Below, piece by piece: positions 15,001-20,659 of a stretch of DNA of 47,431 nt; position 1 is the first letter of the stretch; each line of letters opens with the position of its first letter. A program made the translations under genes and the position numbers. This DNA is from Yeosuana marina (GTDB taxonomy: Bacteria; Bacteroidota; Bacteroidia; Flavobacteriales; Flavobacteriaceae): the NCBI RefSeq assembly GCF_011762485.1, contig NZ_JAAKGI010000015.1, positions 1-47,431 of the forward strand, read 5' to 3'. The notes below the pieces were generated by a model. It ran no database searches and was not told the DNA's origin. It saw only the letters and a list, made by a program, of their open reading frames with translations.

Positions 15001-18000
15001 AACTCCAATATCTGTATTTAAATCGGAATCTACAGTTCCTGCCGTAGCCGTTAACGTTGGAGCAAAAGGATCGACAACAGTAACCGTTGCTATGCAAGTA
15101 CTTATGTTTCCGGAAGCATCTTTAACAGACATAGTTACTAAGTTTTCTCCTACATTAGTGCAATTAAAGCTTGTTTTACTTAATGTAATAATTAAACTAT
15201 TTGATGGTGTACAATTATCTGAGGAACCGTTATTAACATTCGCTACTGCTAATGTAGCAACACCAGAAGCGTTTAAAGATATGGTTGGCGAGGCACAAAT
15301 AGCTGTTGGAAGTTGCGTATCTGAAACAATAACATCGAAACTACAAGCATTACTAATATTTCCATTTGCATCGGTAGCTGTATAGGTAACTGTTGTAGTA
15401 CCCACATTAAAAGTATCTCCAGGATTATGAGATTTTGTCCAAACTAAATCACCCTGTGCTGTACAATTATCTGTTGCTATTGGTTCTGTCCAAGTTACCG
15501 TAGCGAAGCAAGAGTCTGCATCTGTAGACTGCGTAATGCTAGAAGGACAATTACTAATTACTGATTTTCGATTATCCACGACCGTAACATCGAAAGAACA
15601 AGCAAGACTCACATTTCCTGCTTCATCTTGAGCTGTATAGGTAACCGTTGTTGTTCCTGGAGCAAAAACAGAACCTGGTGTGTGCGATTTTACCCAAACT
15701 AAATCTCCTGTAGCAGTACAATTATCATTTGCAGATGGTTCTGTCCAAGACACGGTTGCTTCACAAGACCCTAAATCGGTTGATTTTGTAATATTCGCAG
15801 GACATGCAACAATTACTGGTAATTGCGTGTCGTTAACGGTTACGTTAAAAGTACAGGTTGCACTCGTATTACCGGAAGCATCAATTGCAACATAGGTTAC
15901 CTCTGTAGTTCCAACAGGAAAAACAGAACCTGGAGTATGTGATTTTGTCCAGGTAATAACACCTGGTGCGGTACAATTATCTGTTGCCGTTGGTTCTGTC
16001 CAACTTACAACTGCACTGCACAAATTCAAATCATTATTTTGAACAATATCCGATGGACAATCTACTATTACCGGTATTTCATTATCAATAATAGTTACTG
16101 TAAAGCTGCAACTTGTTGTATTTCCAGAGGCATCTACTACCTGAAAGGCATTAGTAGTTACCCCTAGAGGAAATATGCTTCCGCTAGCCAAACCAGCTAT
16201 TTGCGTTGTTACAGCGCCTATACAATTGTCGGTTCCAATAGGTACTGTATACGTTACAATGGCACCGCAAGTTCCTGCGGCTACATTTTGAGAAATATTT
16301 TCAGGACATGTTATTTCAGGCGCTTGGCTATCGGTTACTTTAACATTAAAACTTCCCGTTGCGGTATTTCCTGTATCGTCTGTAGCCGTGTAGGTAATTA
16401 TTGTTGTACCAATAGGAAATGCATCGCCCAAATTTAGACCAGAAGTTGGACTCGATTGATATGTTAAACTTTGTAATGTACAATTATCTGTTGCAGTAGG
16501 TTCGGTCCAAGTTACAACGGCACCACAAGAATCTATATAGTTATTAACTGAAATATTTGAAGGTAAATTTACAATTACCGGATCTTCATTATCATTAATC
16601 GTTACCGTAAAGCTACACGTATCGCTATTCAAAGCAGCATCTGAAGCTGTAACAGTTACGGTAGTTACTCCTTTGTTAAAAACGGCGCCATTTAATGTTG
16701 AAGCAATAGTGCCTGAAGTATCGCCTGATAATACGTATGAAATAGATGGCGTACCACAATTGTCGGTGGCCGATGCATCCCAAGAAGTACCTACATGTGT
16801 ATACGTACAGCCAGAACTCGCATTTCGTGTTTGGTTCGCAGCGCAGCTCACGGTTGGCGCTTCTGAATCTGAAATAGAAACATCGAAGCTACAGATTGTT
16901 GTTAATCCGGCAACATCGGTGACTGTCCAAGTTACTGTGGTAATGCCTGCTAAAAATGTAACACCATTTAATGTAGTTCCAGATCCTGATGTAGCGCCAC
17001 TTAATTCATAACTAACTGTTGTCACCGAACAATTATCTGTAGCAACGGCATTCCAAGCAGCTCCGCTATGAACATATGAACAACCACTATTTGCAGGAAC
17101 GTCAATTTGATCTCCAACACAGGTAATTTCAGGAGCAATCGTGTCTATTAATGTAACATTAAAATTATAGGTGCTTTGGTTACCTGATTCGTCTGTAGCT
17201 ATAATTTCAATAGGCTGCACAGTATTATGATCACTAATAGTTGAACCCGCTACAGGGTTTTGCGTTAAAGTTATGTTGCCTACAGACGAACAATTATCTG
17301 AAACTATAACAGTACTTGTATAGTCCGGTAATAATACACTACATGTTCCTGCAAGAGGATTTAATATTTTATCGCCTTCTCCAGAAATAGCTGGTGGCGT
17401 ACTTTCTAAATTTACTGTTAATGACTGTGAAGACGAACAACCAAATTCACTAATAGCCCTTATAGTATAATTAGCAGCAGCAGTTATGGTTGTATTATAA
17501 GGTAAATCTGCGAGTTTAGCAGTATTCGCTGCATTCCATAATTCATAGGTATTCCCGTTAGTTGCTGTGGCGCTAATATCAAAAGCTATTCCATAACAAA
17601 CAGGGGCTCCTCCATTAACAGTAGCAACTATATTAGATGGTAACGGATTTACAGTAATGGTTACCGTAGACGAACTTATTGGAAGTGAGGTATTATACTG
17701 GTCTGTAACACTCACTAAAGAATATGTAGTTGTAACACTTGGAGAAACTATAATAGGATCTCCACCGTAGGTCGGACTTTCAGGATCGGCATCACTTGTA
17801 TAATTATTAACGGTATAATTATTCGAACCATCGCTATATATTATAGTATACGGGCTAATACTTGTTCCTATAATAACTTCAAGTGTTGCACTTTCTCCAT
17901 CGCATATCGATATCGCTGTATCTCCACCAGCAACTTGTAATACGGAGTCTTGAGCATAAACCTTTTGAAAAGATGCTGATAAAAAAAATAAACTGATGAT

Positions 18001-18060
18001 CAAAAATGTTGACATCAGTTTATTTATAATATTTAATTGGTTTAGTAGTTGTTTTTTCAT
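1..18060 (-). CDS. Giant secreted HYR/Calx-beta repeat protein, 3' end outside window
   Basis: One open frame of 6,020 codons runs from an ATG at 18060-18058 to the left edge without a stop; the C-terminus is missing. The N-terminus is a signal peptide (MKKQ..., hydrophobic LIISLFFLSA, cleavage near VYAQ-DS, about residue 37). Residues ~38-300 are Ig-like. Residues ~300-4240 hold about 45-50 HYR-type repeats of roughly 80 residues, with recurring TDNC, TVTWTATDASGN and SCSFTVTVxD motifs and usually paired cysteines. Three repeats with NWxTPQTVTVTG follow (~4250-4600), then about a dozen Calx-beta repeats of ~117 residues (VNEDAGTADFTITLS, TENFIGTLSN, ATINDND). This is a typical type IX-secreted surface or adhesin layout in Flavobacteriaceae. 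A C-terminal sorting domain is expected beyond the window but not seen. G+C is clearly higher than in the neighbouring genes. An adhesion role, perhaps Ca-dependent through Calx-beta, is inferred. Confidence 0.93.
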   Translation of the reverse strand, partial: MKKQLLNQLNIINKLMSTFLIISLFFLSASFQKVYAQDSVLQVAGGDTAISICDGESATLEVIIGTSISPYTIIYSDGSNNYTVNNYTSDADPESPTYGGDPIIVSPSVTTTYSLVSVTDQYNTSLPISSSTVTITVNPLPSNIVATVNGGAPVCYGIAFDISATATNGNTYELWNAANTAKLADLPYNTTITAAANYTIRAISEFGCSSSQSLTVNLESTPPAISGEGDKILNPLAGTCSVLLPDYTSTVIVSDNCSSVGNITLTQNPVAGSTISDHNTVQPIEIIATDESGNQSTYNFNVTLIDTIAPEITCVGDQIDVPANSGCSYVHSGAAWNAVATDNCSVTTVSYELSGATSGSGTTLNGVTFLAGITTVTWTVTDVAGLTTICSFDVSISDSEAPTVSCAANQTRNASSGCTYTHVGTSWDASATDNCGTPSISYVLSGDTSGTIASTLNGAVFNKGVTTVTVTASDAALNSDTCSFTVTINDNEDPVIVNLPSNISVNNYIDSCGAVVTWTEPTATDNCTLQSLTYQSSPTSGLNLGDAFPIGTTIITYTATDDTGNTATGSFNVKVTDSQAPEITCPENISQNVAAGTCGAIVTYTVPIGTDNCIGAVTTQIAGLASGSIFPLGVTTNAFQVVDASGNTTSCSFTVTIIDNEIPVIVDCPSDIVQNNDLNLCSAVVSWTEPTATDNCTAPGVITWTKSHTPGSVFPVGTTEVTYVAIDASGNTSATCTFNVTVNDTQLPVIVACPANITKSTDLGSCEATVSWTEPSANDNCTATGDLVWVKSHTPGSVFAPGTTTVTYTAQDEAGNVSLACSFDVTVVDNRKSVISNCPSSITQSTDADSCFATVTWTEPIATDNCTAQGDLVWTKSHNPGDTFNVGTTTVTYTATDANGNISNACSFDVIVSDTQLPTAICASPTISLNASGVATLAVANVNNGSSDNCTPSNSLIITLSKTSFNCTNVGENLVTMSVKDASGNISTCIATVTVVDPFAPTLTATAGTVDSDLNTDIGVCYYQVKGSELDPIASDNCTSGVTLSYTVTGATTLSGTGSLAGQNLLQGVNEITWTASDGSNTSIPLVFTKTVIDNRAPALTTVGNQNKGTTIGQCGYLVSGTEFDATYSDNCSITSVTYTINGGTPVIASTLDGVLIAPGINTLVWTVSDGTNNKSASFRVTVTDTTLPTITPISDITEEISTGCDAVVTWTEPTASDNCAITSFTQTAGLASGSNFPVGITKITYTATDSSGNIAKMSFNVSVVDLTPPVLSCPSGSSELAPFERNADSGICFYTVQSTEFDATTTDGCAFTAATNSFDGTTTLEGKELPVGNNVITWTAVDEFNNTSSCTIYVRVLDTQNPTFEQPTGNPALSYNYDRNANPAQCFYTISDTFFDLRNISDNCDLQVPTYVIIKNGSTVFTGSGSLSGVQLATDEVYPYSIVWTVQDVNGNTVVADAFTITVTDNQAPTFECYGNEIRNIPGTACNYTISGTEFDPKLLSDNCDDSGSLTVSYTLDGVSGGASTTLAGVVLSAGVHSVVWTITDTKGNAATCSFNISVKDSVLPTLSTVLDQTRNAPSTSCSYTAIGTEFDPVTVTDNCPTYTLVNNQSGTATLAGFEFPVGITIVVWTVTDAGGNVATMQYQVEVLDITAPDYEIIADASSTVSVTKSTSSTSCFYTVSGSEFDPQAITDNCTANNYTILNDYNNYRSLAFEQFPVGTTTVNWSVKDNYGNETIKTLEITVVDDVSPVISCPSSAYTRVYGQGQNYYAVGNNEFKPIVYDNCGISTYTYSLSGATTGSGTNLTGVQLNEGVNTIVWTATDTATPANTQTCSITVNVVSDLYPAITCVGDQSKNTDLGVCTYTVSGTEFNATSTTAGATLTNNFNNSSTLAGAIFPQGTTLVTWTASQTVDGTVYTNDCSFYVFVNDIEDPQITAPADITVNTNSGCYATGVNLGTPITSDNCSGVIDVWNNQGDLIFGIGTTTVTWYAEDVHGNIASATQTVTVVDDDAPTFNCIGSICREVDEGQNYYTVFDHEFNPYNVYDCSTITQTNDYNNGTTLAGEQFPVGVTVVTWTFTDANSNVSTCSTTVTINNDDPPSVTCRGYQTRTTDLDVCTYTISGNELDISSTTPGTTLTYELTGATTGTGSTTLDGIVLNRGTTTVSWTATNGADSNVCCTYNIQVYDNQDPVVSWPADITVSVDAGSCNATNVIVGTPTATDNCDNSVDITYTKSTNATTFSLGVTNVYWTARDTRGNYVNHTQVITVTDDIAPVIVCPTETYYREYSNPYVDYYYVNGDEFTPTVSDNCSLASYVNSITGTRYINGRLLTLGDHTITWTATDNNPGTPNTATCDVNVTIVDSFDPIISCPGNVSQNSDSGNCSYTVPEGVTTYDATFVSVSGDNRTMTHDLAGAPSNTTLEGATIPAGTNTITWTATQEIGGTTYTSSCSFTFTVLDRETPVLDLPFDDVTVNVDPGTCTNTFTLTPPTATDNCSAPEDITIISNAPATFLLGTTNVRWQLTDEAGNTTVYNQQVTVYDNEAPVISNCPATDLTAQATGSLCQVVVSWPALNATDDCSGVKSFTSTHSPGTLFGVGTTTVTYTAIDNNDNESTCSFDVVVTDAVPTIACVADQTRSADAGTCSYKVLGNEFDPITYDDNCEAPTISWSFTHPETLELVTGNNTLSGVSIPRGSDNGPTTGQIAITWTATDSNSQTASCTFVLTITDNEPPILVVPGNQTRSTDLNQNYYTVSGGEFDDVTATDNCGIVTKIVNEFDIPSLDGLQLQIGENTIVWKATDDSGNLGSATFYAYIEDTELPRLENAPTGISADATGCSAVVNYTAPTFIDNATSQANLSITVSPAYAVSGYDFPVGITPVTYIVSDEYGNVFNYSFDVTVTDNIDPTIACPAGDSGNQFNRNTDIGEAYYTTSGTEFDPTSFSDNCLATLENNYNNSDTLLGETFPVGTTDVVWTVTDDSGNSTSCTIQVIVTDIEDPIINSCADATVSRDADVGSCFFTVTSSEFDPYDFNDNAGVSKLTYSINGAAEVGTDINATLVGAQIPVGTLANPTTTVLWRLYDSSNNVSATCETVFTITDVEVPQVQTIATQTRNLNTGLATYTANISTDASWDLTISDNCTLETITYQIDGGDVVGTDTNTSIIGETFTAGTHTVIWQATDIYGNANSGSYQVIIVDNEPPTAVCNNITVQLDNTGSYSLLSTDIDNIALGSSDPSGIATTEVSPSSFDCIDVGANAVTVTLTDNYGNISSCEATVTVEDNIPPTALCKPVTLYIDESGTATITAASINNGSSDICGIASISASKTVFNCNDFGDNTVTLTVTDVNGNSSTCDTTVTILDDVQPVAVCKNITVSLDANGIATISGLDVDNGSYDNCISNELIRTATPSTFNCLDIGENEVTLTVADPAGNEDTCTAIVTVVDTVAPTVVCQNITVQLDENGDAIISENDIDNGSFDACGLLSLTINKTNFDCSNIGSNPVTNTVTLTGIDLYGNSASCSALVTVEDNVAPTITCTTDQVVSTDNNICSYTHSNTTWDATANDACGAVTSLTYALSGDTVLADAPGNMSLNNQEFNPGITTVTWTAIDADSNTSQCSYTVTVNDNQLPNAICQNITIQLDASGNASIVAGDIDNGSNDNCGIQSIVASKTDFTCADFGANTVTLTVTDTSNNVSTCDAIVTVEDNIDPVAACTPITVQLNASGNYSLVASDIDAISAGSSDNCSIVTSEVFPNTFTCANTATPVDVTLTVTDIAGNTDICTTTVTVEDNILPTAICKDIVVPLNALGNATITANDIDNNSTDNCAIATRVASKTAFTCVDLGLNIVNLTITDVNGNVSTCNANVTIVDLIPPSFTLVSANQTQNTNTGVCTYTKTDTNWDQAATDNCDIPLVQYTLTGATTGTGSSLDGVAFNKGVTTLTWTATDASGNSLTTPEYTITVTDIEPPVAIAQTVNAELLRDGTVIVLPSEINNASTDNCGIVTYEISRDNINFGPTALFTCDDIGSNTVYLRVTDEAGNTNVVSTAVTVDDTQAPTLDDLSDRNEIVDADVCTYTHADASWDPTDNCDTAPTITYTLSGATTVVTAPNTTLNRQVFEKGTTTVTWTVADHSSPVNSGTVTFNVIVTDTQNPTISCPANIVQDVASAGDLSVVVSGITAPTYADNCAVTQVTYELSGATTAAAQASGINELSSDTFNLGTTTVTYIAYDEAGNTETCNFTITVNALANNTIIVSKTDITTSEDLTSDTFTVVLPFAPTGTVVFDVVSSDTTEGTVDKSQLTFNASNWDTPQVVTVTGVNDDVDDDDISYIVELTTNQGLTDDLSGYENVDPADVNAINQDNDTAGVTVSSISSPTTEAGGTATFTVVLDTEPTEDVTITLSSDDTTESDTFGPTTLTFTAANWNTPQTVTVTGKDDDIVDGNVTYNIVTSNASSTDPKYDGLVVDDVSIVNNDNDAAGFIVTPTTLTTSEAGTSATFTIMLTSKPGTDLDLTQEVVVDVASSNTNEGTVDLSQLTFTSANWDTPQTITVTGVDESIVDGTIAYTIENTVNAASTTDPNYDPLNPADVAVNNTDNDAAFVSIDSVTQVETNTGTTNFVFTITHSGDEVAGGYGVSFYTSNGTAKAPTDFTGSGGTRNFTTGTIGETQTITIAVNGDTAVERNETFSVVLNTVIAPGKNITIIPGGKTGIGTITNDDNATLSIADESIVEGDSGTKTLTFTVTLDREVEDGLSIDYTTADATATTANSDYVATSGTLVFIGTEDETKTIAVTINGDEIVELDETFLVNLSNIVPVSAPGVAISFADDSAVGTITNDDSAVISIAGFTVNEATATANFTITMDKSVQSAFTIDFATFDDSALSGSDYTGITSTLNFGGANALIQTVSIPITNDTFVEPSEDLIGTLSNIVDAANQSITFFGGGASTQATGTITDNDSASIAINDVSVNEADGNATFTVTLTGDIQDDLTVDYTTANVDALAGSDYTVTSGTLTFVGGSLSGSTLTITVPILNDAIAEPTETYNVNLSNLVSTGIASISDNQGLGTITDNDPLTLEIAGFTITETEATQTANFVVTSDIEAQEDIIVTFTTSNVSTTSGSDLTSQTTQSYTLTAGATSWNIPVSILGDLVAEPTETFTGTIALSNINGQQVTITTATATSTILDNDALEINLAGFTVTETDGTQSQNFVASTNISAQYDIVLSFTTSDGTALDGNDYTAQTATVVTILAGSTSVNIPVDILGDLITEPQEAFTSDITLTNANAQQVSIGTSSATATINDNDPATLAVSAFTVNEDAGTADFTITLSRTVQNAFTVDFATSDIGTAIGNAFAGSDYTAIPTTTLNFGAANPLVQTITISINDDDLVEPTENFIGTLSNLVANNQAVTIPTPTATATINDNDAASVVIDDITVAEDVAIGTAVFTVTLTGHIQDALTVDFTTNDGAATNPAVQPSDYTLTTGIITFPAGSNSNTSTTNTQTITVPIIDNLITEPLNEFYTVDLSNIISTGTATIDDAQGLGTIVDDDPLNAITLTGFNVTETNGNVLHNFVATLDYIAQEPIIISFTTTNGTAVATDFTAQTTVEYTIPSNTLFVNIPIEVLGDLVLEPQESFTGTIALVEDNDQQVTIGTATAIGVINDDDVAVISIAGFTEDEGVGTAEYTITSSAVIQNEVTVIFSTSNGSAVSGSDYTAIASTTLTFGGSNSNTQTVSVSITDDVIAEPTELFTGVLSALVNNGQLVTLSDGAITSAIGTITDNDAATLAINNISQVEVDGGSTVDYTFTVTHNGQTTDGPFTVNFTTTNAEAEAGLDYVAQSGTLTFSGAAGETQTITVTVNGDDILEPTETFTVDLAENDFGGRYITITDDSGLGTITDNDATVLTIAANDDAAAEPDNNGQFTVSLGLVSSTDTEVSYVISGTATATSDYTPLTGTVTIPAGSLSATINVLVVNDNILEDSETVILTLNAITSGDADITIDTNNDEATVTITDDDASEVSITATDASASEPSDDG

Positions 18061-18348
18061 AGTACAAGTATATTTGGCTGAAAAAAATATTTTATATATA
18101 CTTATTACTTAAAACCATTACTTGGTTTCAAATAAAAATATTATTGTTTTTAAATTTTTCTTTTATGATACCATGAAGACTGTAAACAAATTTGGTTTTA
18201 TGCTCAAGGAAACAATTTGGCGCTTTAAAGACATAAATTAAATCATTTAATAATCATCCATATTTTACCATACATCGGATAAATTTACACTTAATCTGTT
18301 TTTTAAAATATGATAATTGTTAGCTTTTACAAAAAAGGACAGTAATTA

Positions 18349-18362
18349 TTGACAAATGTCAT
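18349..18362. promoter_or_regulatory. Crp/FNR-like palindrome, TGAC variant
   Basis: TTGACAAATGTCAT contains TGAC-N4-GTCA, a perfect palindrome of the Crp/FNR/HcpR type. It lies 288 bases before the start of the giant minus-strand gene and beyond the terminator of the HMA gene. It differs from the TGAT-N4-ATCA sites elsewhere in the window by one base per half. Its target is unclear: it may serve the giant gene through a long leader or be coincidental. Confidence 0.3.
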
Positions 18363-18411
18363 TTTGTTATTGATTTTTGAAAATTGGCATGTTTAAAAAA
18401 GAGTAAGTAAG

Positions 18412-18452
18412 TAGTAATAAAAAAAGTCCAGTCAAAAAGTTTGACTGGACTT
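18412..18452 (-). terminator. Rho-independent terminator of the HMA gene
   Basis: A perfect 13-bp stem (AAGTCCAGTCAAA paired with TTTGACTGGACTT, 3-base loop) is followed on the minus strand by a run of T. It lies about 70 bases past the HMA stop codon and is oriented to end that transcript. There is no U-run on the plus side, so it acts in one direction. Confidence 0.85.
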
Positions 18453-18523
18453 CTATAGCTTATTTGTAATAGTATACTCGCGGTATTTGGTATTACTGCT
18501 TAATTAATATTTTCAATTTGTTT

Positions 18524-18790
18524 TTACTTTTCATTAAGGTTTGCAGCATGACTTAAATATGTTTTCCTTTTAGTAAAATTGTTTTTTTCACCAAAAGGAG
18601 GATATCCAATTTTTGAAAGTGTTATTTTAATTACTTCAACATCTTTCGGACTTGTATGTTCAAAAGTTACTGTAGCGTACTTATTTTTAATAAATACATT
18701 ACTTATGTTTTTTATTTTGGAGAGTACATTTATAATGATAACTTCACAATTGGCGCATTTTAAGTTTTTTACATATAAAGTTGTTTTCAT
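18524..18790 (-). CDS. Small heavy-metal-associated (HMA) domain protein
   Basis: An 88-residue cytosolic protein with no signal peptide. Residues 1-70 match the HMA fold of copper chaperones and P-type ATPase N-terminal domains: MKTTLYVKNLKCANC carries the Cys12-x-x-Cys15 pair in the usual first loop, followed by a VTFEH strand and a final IGYPPF segment. The canonical motif is GMxCxxC; here NLKCANC replaces it, with Leu-Lys in place of Met-Thr/His, so metal choice is uncertain. No copper ATPase gene is adjacent. It is a single-gene unit with its own terminator. A TGAT-N4-ATCA palindrome 54 bases before the ATG suggests it belongs to the regulon of the fused regulator encoded at 23033. Alternative: a non-metal ferredoxin-like regulator domain. 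Confidence 0.8.
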   Translation of the reverse strand: MKTTLYVKNLKCANCEVIIINVLSKIKNISNVFIKNKYATVTFEHTSPKDVEVIKITLSKIGYPPFGEKNNFTKRKTYLSHAANLNEK

Positions 18791-18844
18791 TGTCTATTTT
18801 TTTATTTAGATATTTAAAGGTATGTTTTGAAGAATTAATGGAAA

Positions 18845-18856
18845 TGATAACAATCA
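18845..18856. promoter_or_regulatory. TGAT-N4-ATCA box upstream of HMA gene
   Basis: TGATAACAATCA is an FNR/Crp-like palindrome ending 54 bases from the HMA start codon, nearly the same spacing as the boxes before the TerB-like and universal stress genes. Sequence and position are seen; regulation is inferred. Confidence 0.55.
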
Positions 18857-18907
18857 GTCTCTATTGTTTTTGGTCAAAATGATTATTGATTTTGAGTTCT
18901 TTTATAG

Positions 18908-19345
18908 TTATTTTGTAGCCAAGTTTAAAATCATAATGGCATGGTTTGGATAATAATGAACTATAAATTTGTTTTCTACCTTAGTAACATCTAGCGCTAA
19001 AAAGGCATCTTTACTAGCTTTATGTTTTCAACAACAGAGTGCATAGTTCCAGTTAGTTTAACAATATGACCATTTACTTCGCCTTAATTTTTTTAATTAA
19101 AATTTAGCTGATTTTTCAAAAGCTTTGCTAATTCTTCTTTGAACCTCATTAGTGTTTAATTTGGTTTTATAATTATATTATTAATAATACCGTTGACACC
19201 ATTTAATTTTTGTATTGCATTTCTGCGGCTATTTTTTTAGTATCAGAATTAACCGTGGCTTCAAGTGTAACGATACTATCTTTAACAAATACACCTATTT
19301 GAGTTTCATCAATATTAGGTTTGTTTTAATAAAATCGGTTTCAAA
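18908..19345 (-). pseudogene. Decayed double-BON-domain (OsmY-like) gene
   Basis: No frame stays open, but conceptual translation across several frameshifts and stops gives two BON domains in order. The first reads IDETQIGVFVKDSIVTLEA, then TVNSDTKKIAAE, a frame change, and AIQKLNGVNGIINNI. The linker is TNEVQRRISKAFEKSAKF, then a stop. The second reads EVNGHIVKLTGTMHSVVE, a frame change, and KASKDAFLALDVTKVENK with a FIVHY end and a terminal stop at 18908. The GxVTLxGxVxS and GVxxVxNxI patterns are diagnostic of BON domains. Intact relatives are periplasmic or cytosolic osmotic-stress proteins, which fits the neighbouring MscS channel. The 5' end cannot be fixed. Several independent lesions argue for true decay rather than one sequencing error. 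Confidence 0.75.
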
Positions 19346-19658
19346 ATAAAACGAATCAATTAACCCAAAATAAATATTGTCTAGTTGCCATAGGAGTCAA
19401 GTTCTGACCCTCTGGGGCTTGTAATTTTTAATCGTCTTGCCAAACAATTATCGATGGCATCAGTAAAATAGCTGATTAATAAAAGCCAGTTAAAAATAAA
19501 TCTGAAATCTAACCAAATAAAGCTTAATTAAAATGGAGCCGCAGCTTATTCTGTAAAATGAAAACCAATCGGCAATGTTAAAGTTTTTAAATGTAAGCAT
19601 GCCTTTTGCTGATTTGTTTAAAAATACATGTTGATTACAACATTAAAAATGAGGAATA
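19346..19658. other. Non-coding stretch between BON pseudogene and mscS
   Basis: About 310 bases with no credible reading frame on either strand. Minus-strand fragments such as LTFKNFNIADWFSFY are uninterrupted only briefly and match no family I recognise. It may be more gene debris from the same decay that produced the BON pseudogene. Confidence 0.5.
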
Positions 19659-20546
19659 TCAGTTCTTTAATGTCGGAATTTTAATAATCTCTAAAGTTGA
19701 AGATGCTAAAATGACTTTACCTTTTGTTTCTTCAATTTCTTTAAGAATTTTATTATTTAAAACATGTTTTGTTGAACGCCTCTTTTTATAATCCACTATA
19801 TATCTTAAATTGAACTGTATCCAATTATCTGTTAATGTTATGGCAAGTGTTGGATCTACAACGGCATCTTCAATATAATATTTGTTCACAATGTCTTTCC
19901 ATTGTGATTTTGAATTGGCAGTATAGTCAGAGAGCGTTTCAGAAGCAATTTTAATAACAATTGATTTTGCTAATTCAATATCTGATCCATATCTAATAGG
20001 TAAATTAAACTCTTCCCAAATAAAAGGGAAATCTTGTGAGTAATTATAAATGGGACCTTTAAATACAAAGGCATTACTTAGTTTTACAATGCGTCCGCTA
20101 TAATTATCACTATGGATCCATTGTCCAATTTCCATCATGGTGGTGTACATACTGTTTACATCGATTACATCTCCTTTAATTCCGTTAATTTCTATTCTAT
20201 CACCTGGTTTATAAACTTTAACAATAAATATAAACAAAGAGCCTGCAATACTTAAGATAAGTTCTTGTAATGTAAAAGCAATACCTGCAGTGAATAGTCC
20301 AATGGCGAGTGTAAAGTCTTGAATATTACCTGTAAAATAAAAAAAAGATAAAATAATGATGACAACATATCCGATAATTTCTATACTCTTTTGAGATTTG
20401 TATCGTGCAGAAGTATCACTAACATGTTTTCTTAAAAAGCGTCTAAAGAGCTGGATTAGAACAAAAACAACAGAAACTAGTAGTATGTATTTAAAAATAC
20501 TTATAAGCATAGGGTTCTCTGTAATCCATTGTTTTATGTCTTCCAT
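19659..20546 (-). CDS. MscS-family small-conductance mechanosensitive channel
   Basis: A 295-residue inner-membrane protein of the small MscS type. Three hydrophobic helices lie at about residues 13-34, 55-72 and 79-109. The third is the pore helix with small residues and runs into the family signature: GLFTAGIAFTLQELILSIAG followed by VYKPGDRIEINGIKGDVIDV, the start of the MscS beta domain. A mixed alpha/beta C-terminal domain follows to the end. The role is release of solutes on hypo-osmotic shock. It stands 113 bases from the thioredoxin gene with its own start. A half-degenerate box (TGAT-ATTC-AACA, 20635-20646) lies 88 bases upstream. The DNA just downstream is an osmotic-stress (BON) pseudogene. 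The family call is sure; channel conductance is not predictable. Confidence 0.93.
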   Translation of the reverse strand: MEDIKQWITENPMLISIFKYILLVSVVFVLIQLFRRFLRKHVSDTSARYKSQKSIEIIGYVVIIILSFFYFTGNIQDFTLAIGLFTAGIAFTLQELILSIAGSLFIFIVKVYKPGDRIEINGIKGDVIDVNSMYTTMMEIGQWIHSDNYSGRIVKLSNAFVFKGPIYNYSQDFPFIWEEFNLPIRYGSDIELAKSIVIKIASETLSDYTANSKSQWKDIVNKYYIEDAVVDPTLAITLTDNWIQFNLRYIVDYKKRRSTKHVLNNKILKEIEETKGKVILASSTLEIIKIPTLKN

Positions 20547-20659
20547 GGTAATAATTTCTAAATCTTCATAACTGCTTAATTATAAAACTTTTAAGTTATT
20601 AATTTAAAAGATATTTTTTGTGGTGTTTACGAAATGATATTCAACATTACAGAATGATT

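Noticed and set aside
1..17011. Many plus-strand open frames of 60-180 codons across the giant minus-strand gene
   Set aside because: They lie opposite the continuous 6,020-codon frame, have low-complexity Ser/Val/Thr-rich translations and no recognisable domains; they are antisense shadows of the repeats.
18579..18809. Plus-strand 76-codon frame over the HMA gene
   Set aside because: It is antisense to a gene with a clear CxxC HMA motif and has no domain of its own.
19346..19658. A further pseudogene between the BON remnant and mscS
   Set aside because: Short readable fragments exist, but none matches a family I know.
20635..20646. TGAT-ATTC-AACA as another regulon box before mscS
   Set aside because: One half site has a mismatch and the distance to the start (88 bases) is unlike the others; mentioned with the gene but not counted.
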